53,707 nt of DNA from Bacillota bacterium (GTDB lineage: Bacteria > Bacillota > Limnochordia > Limnochordales > Limnochordaceae), in contig PIUA01000013.1 of assembly GCA_017577405.1 (NCBI GenBank), positions 1-53,707 of the forward strand. The letters are read 5' to 3'. Position 1 is the stretch's first letter. Each line of letters begins with the position of its first letter. Both the position numbers and the translations under genes were made by a program. Shown here in pieces: positions 52,671-53,707 of this stretch. The notes under the pieces are model-generated. The model worked only from the letters and a program-made list of their open reading frames with translations, was not told the DNA's origin and ran no database searches.

Positions 52671-53707
52671 GTGCATCTGCAAGACCAAACATACGGCGAG
52701 GGAGTGCCGCACGGAGGGCGGCGTGGGTGGGTCATCCTCCTGGCCGTCGTCGGCCTGGCCCTCCTGGCAAGCCGTCTCTTCCGCCCTGCTGGGGAGGCCG
52801 ACCTGATCCTCCCTGGTCCAGGCGTGACGGAGGTCATCCCCCTCTCCCACTACTTCCCGCCGCTGGCCCAGACGCCTGGGGACACGGCCGTCTACGTTCT
52901 GGACAGCGGGCAGCCGGGCGGGACGGCGGTCATCCTCGGCGGGACCCACGCCGATGAGCTGGCCGGGATCGTGACGGCTGTTCTGGTGGTGGAGAACGCC
53001 CAGCCCAGGCAGGGAAGGCTCTTCGTCATCCCCCACGCCAATGCGAGCGCCATCACCCACACCTTGCCCATGGAAGGGACGCCCCACCGGGTGACCATCC
53101 CGCTTCCCGACGGGAGCGCGCGGACCTTCCGGGTGGGGAGCCGGCTGACCAACCCCCTGCACCAGTGGCCGGACCCGGTGGTCTACGTGCACGCCGCGTC
53201 GGGCCAGCAGCTCTCCGGCTCCGACACCCGCAACCTCAACCGGAGCTACCCCGGACGGCCCGACGGGACGCTGACCGAGCGGGTGGCCTATGCCATCACC
53301 CAGCTGATCCTCCAGGAAGAGGCCGACCTGGTGATCGACCTCCACGAAGCTTCGCCCGAGTATCCGGTGATCAACACCATCGTCGCCCATCCCCGAGCGA
53401 TGGATCTGGCTGCCTGGGTCGCGTTGGAGGTCGAGATGGAGGGGATGGCCATCGGCCTGGAGCCCTCACCGGAATCGCTCCGGGGGCTCATCCATCGGGA
53501 GCTGGGTGAGGCCACGCCGGCCCGGGTGGTCCTGATGGAGACGGCCAACCCAGCCCAGGGCCGCCTGCGCGGCCGGACCGACGCTGCCTTGGTCGTTGAA
53601 GGCCGGGACCCCACCTACGTGAAGGCCGGCCGAATCGGGCGCCTCTACGTTCCCTTCGACGAGGAAGGCCACCCGCTGCACGGGCGGGTGGCCCGTCACC
53701 TCACGGC
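52671..53707 (+). CDS. Membrane-anchored succinylglutamate desuccinylase/aspartoacylase-type hydrolase (3' end outside window)
   Basis: The frame is open to the window end, so at least 345 residues are encoded. After an N-terminal hydrophobic anchor (WVILLAVVGLALLASRLF, about residues 20-37) comes an AstE/aspartoacylase-like zinc hydrolase domain. GGTHADELAG carries the first zinc ligands (His and Glu of GxHxxE), NLNRSYPGRPDG matches the substrate-binding Arg region, and DLHEASPEYP supplies the third zinc His. The catalytic domain should lie outside the membrane. GTG 52671 has GGGGG about 7 bases upstream; GTG 52704 is possible but is flush against GAGGGA. The acyl-amino-acid or peptide substrate is unknown. 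Confidence 0.8.
   Translation, partial: MHLQDQTYGEGVPHGGRRGWVILLAVVGLALLASRLFRPAGEADLILPGPGVTEVIPLSHYFPPLAQTPGDTAVYVLDSGQPGGTAVILGGTHADELAGIVTAVLVVENAQPRQGRLFVIPHANASAITHTLPMEGTPHRVTIPLPDGSARTFRVGSRLTNPLHQWPDPVVYVHAASGQQLSGSDTRNLNRSYPGRPDGTLTERVAYAITQLILQEEADLVIDLHEASPEYPVINTIVAHPRAMDLAAWVALEVEMEGMAIGLEPSPESLRGLIHRELGEATPARVVLMETANPAQGRLRGRTDAALVVEGRDPTYVKAGRIGRLYVPFDEEGHPLHGRVARHLT

Noticed and set aside
52362..53390. Long N-terminal extension of the NuoE-type frame
   Set aside because: It is antisense to the AstE-like gene and crosses the hydrogenase promoter; ATG 52361 has its own ribosome binding site.

Overview
The window is very GC-rich (about 70 percent by eye), almost fully coding, and rich in GTG and TTG starts behind strong GGAGG-type ribosome binding sites. 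A GerA-type spore germination operon, an AddAB-type helicase-nuclease, a SorC regulator, a ydaO-type (c-di-AMP) riboswitch and a Rex-type operator point to an endospore-forming, high-GC member of the Bacillota, for example a Limnochordia-, Symbiobacteriales- or Thermaerobacter-like lineage. The lineage is inferred; no rRNA gene is present. I saw no tRNA, rRNA, CRISPR array, transposase or prophage gene.

Layout. 0-3 kb: an RlmD-type rRNA methyltransferase (minus) divergent from a UDP-GlcNAc 2-epimerase. 2.9-8.1 kb: a tight five-gene germination operon (coiled-coil protein, GerB-type permease, GerA-type protein, GerC-type lipoprotein, 74-residue membrane protein). 8.3-19.7 kb: a metallophosphoesterase, a gamma-glutamyltransferase, an acyl-CoA dehydrogenase/CoA-transferase pair, an unrecognised protein with an unclear start, an old-yellow-enzyme reductase, an MBL hydrolase, a thiolase, a Pit phosphate transporter and a lone CheR. 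A 43-residue membrane peptide gene lies at 19.8 kb. 20.1-23.6 kb: E1alpha, E1beta and E2 of a branched-chain 2-oxoacid dehydrogenase, without E3. 24.1-30.8 kb: addB-addA behind an extended -10 promoter. 30.8-39.5 kb: a PF09818-type ATPase with PepF, an aldo/keto reductase, acetyl-CoA synthetase and a SulP transporter.

Regulatory RNA. The leader of sulP (39.6-39.8 kb, minus) holds a sigma-A-like promoter, a c-di-AMP riboswitch and an intrinsic terminator in series.

39.9-47.2 kb is a carbohydrate or polyol locus: deoC and a SorC regulator face a GatD-like dehydrogenase, a binding-protein gene lacking its 5' part, a sugar ABC ATPase lacking its 3' end and joined to the last 40 codons of a second dehydrogenase, and an intact glycerol-kinase-like gene. 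No permease gene remains. At least two deletions appear to have removed the transporter.

47.4-52.4 kb is an NAD-linked [FeFe] hydrogenase operon (NuoE-, NuoF- and HydA-type subunits plus an ECF-type membrane protein). A Rex-like 18-bp operator lies just downstream of its -10 box. The window ends inside a membrane-anchored AstE/aspartoacylase-type metallohydrolase.

Functionally the region combines fatty-acid and branched-chain acyl-CoA metabolism (acyl-CoA dehydrogenase, CoA-transferase, thiolase, Bkd, Acs), redox balancing by hydrogenase under NADH control, and spore germination. The best candidates for something little described are the riboswitch-SulP pairing, the coiled-coil/B/A/C/D germination operon, the orphan membrane peptide and the ECF-like protein tied to the hydrogenase.
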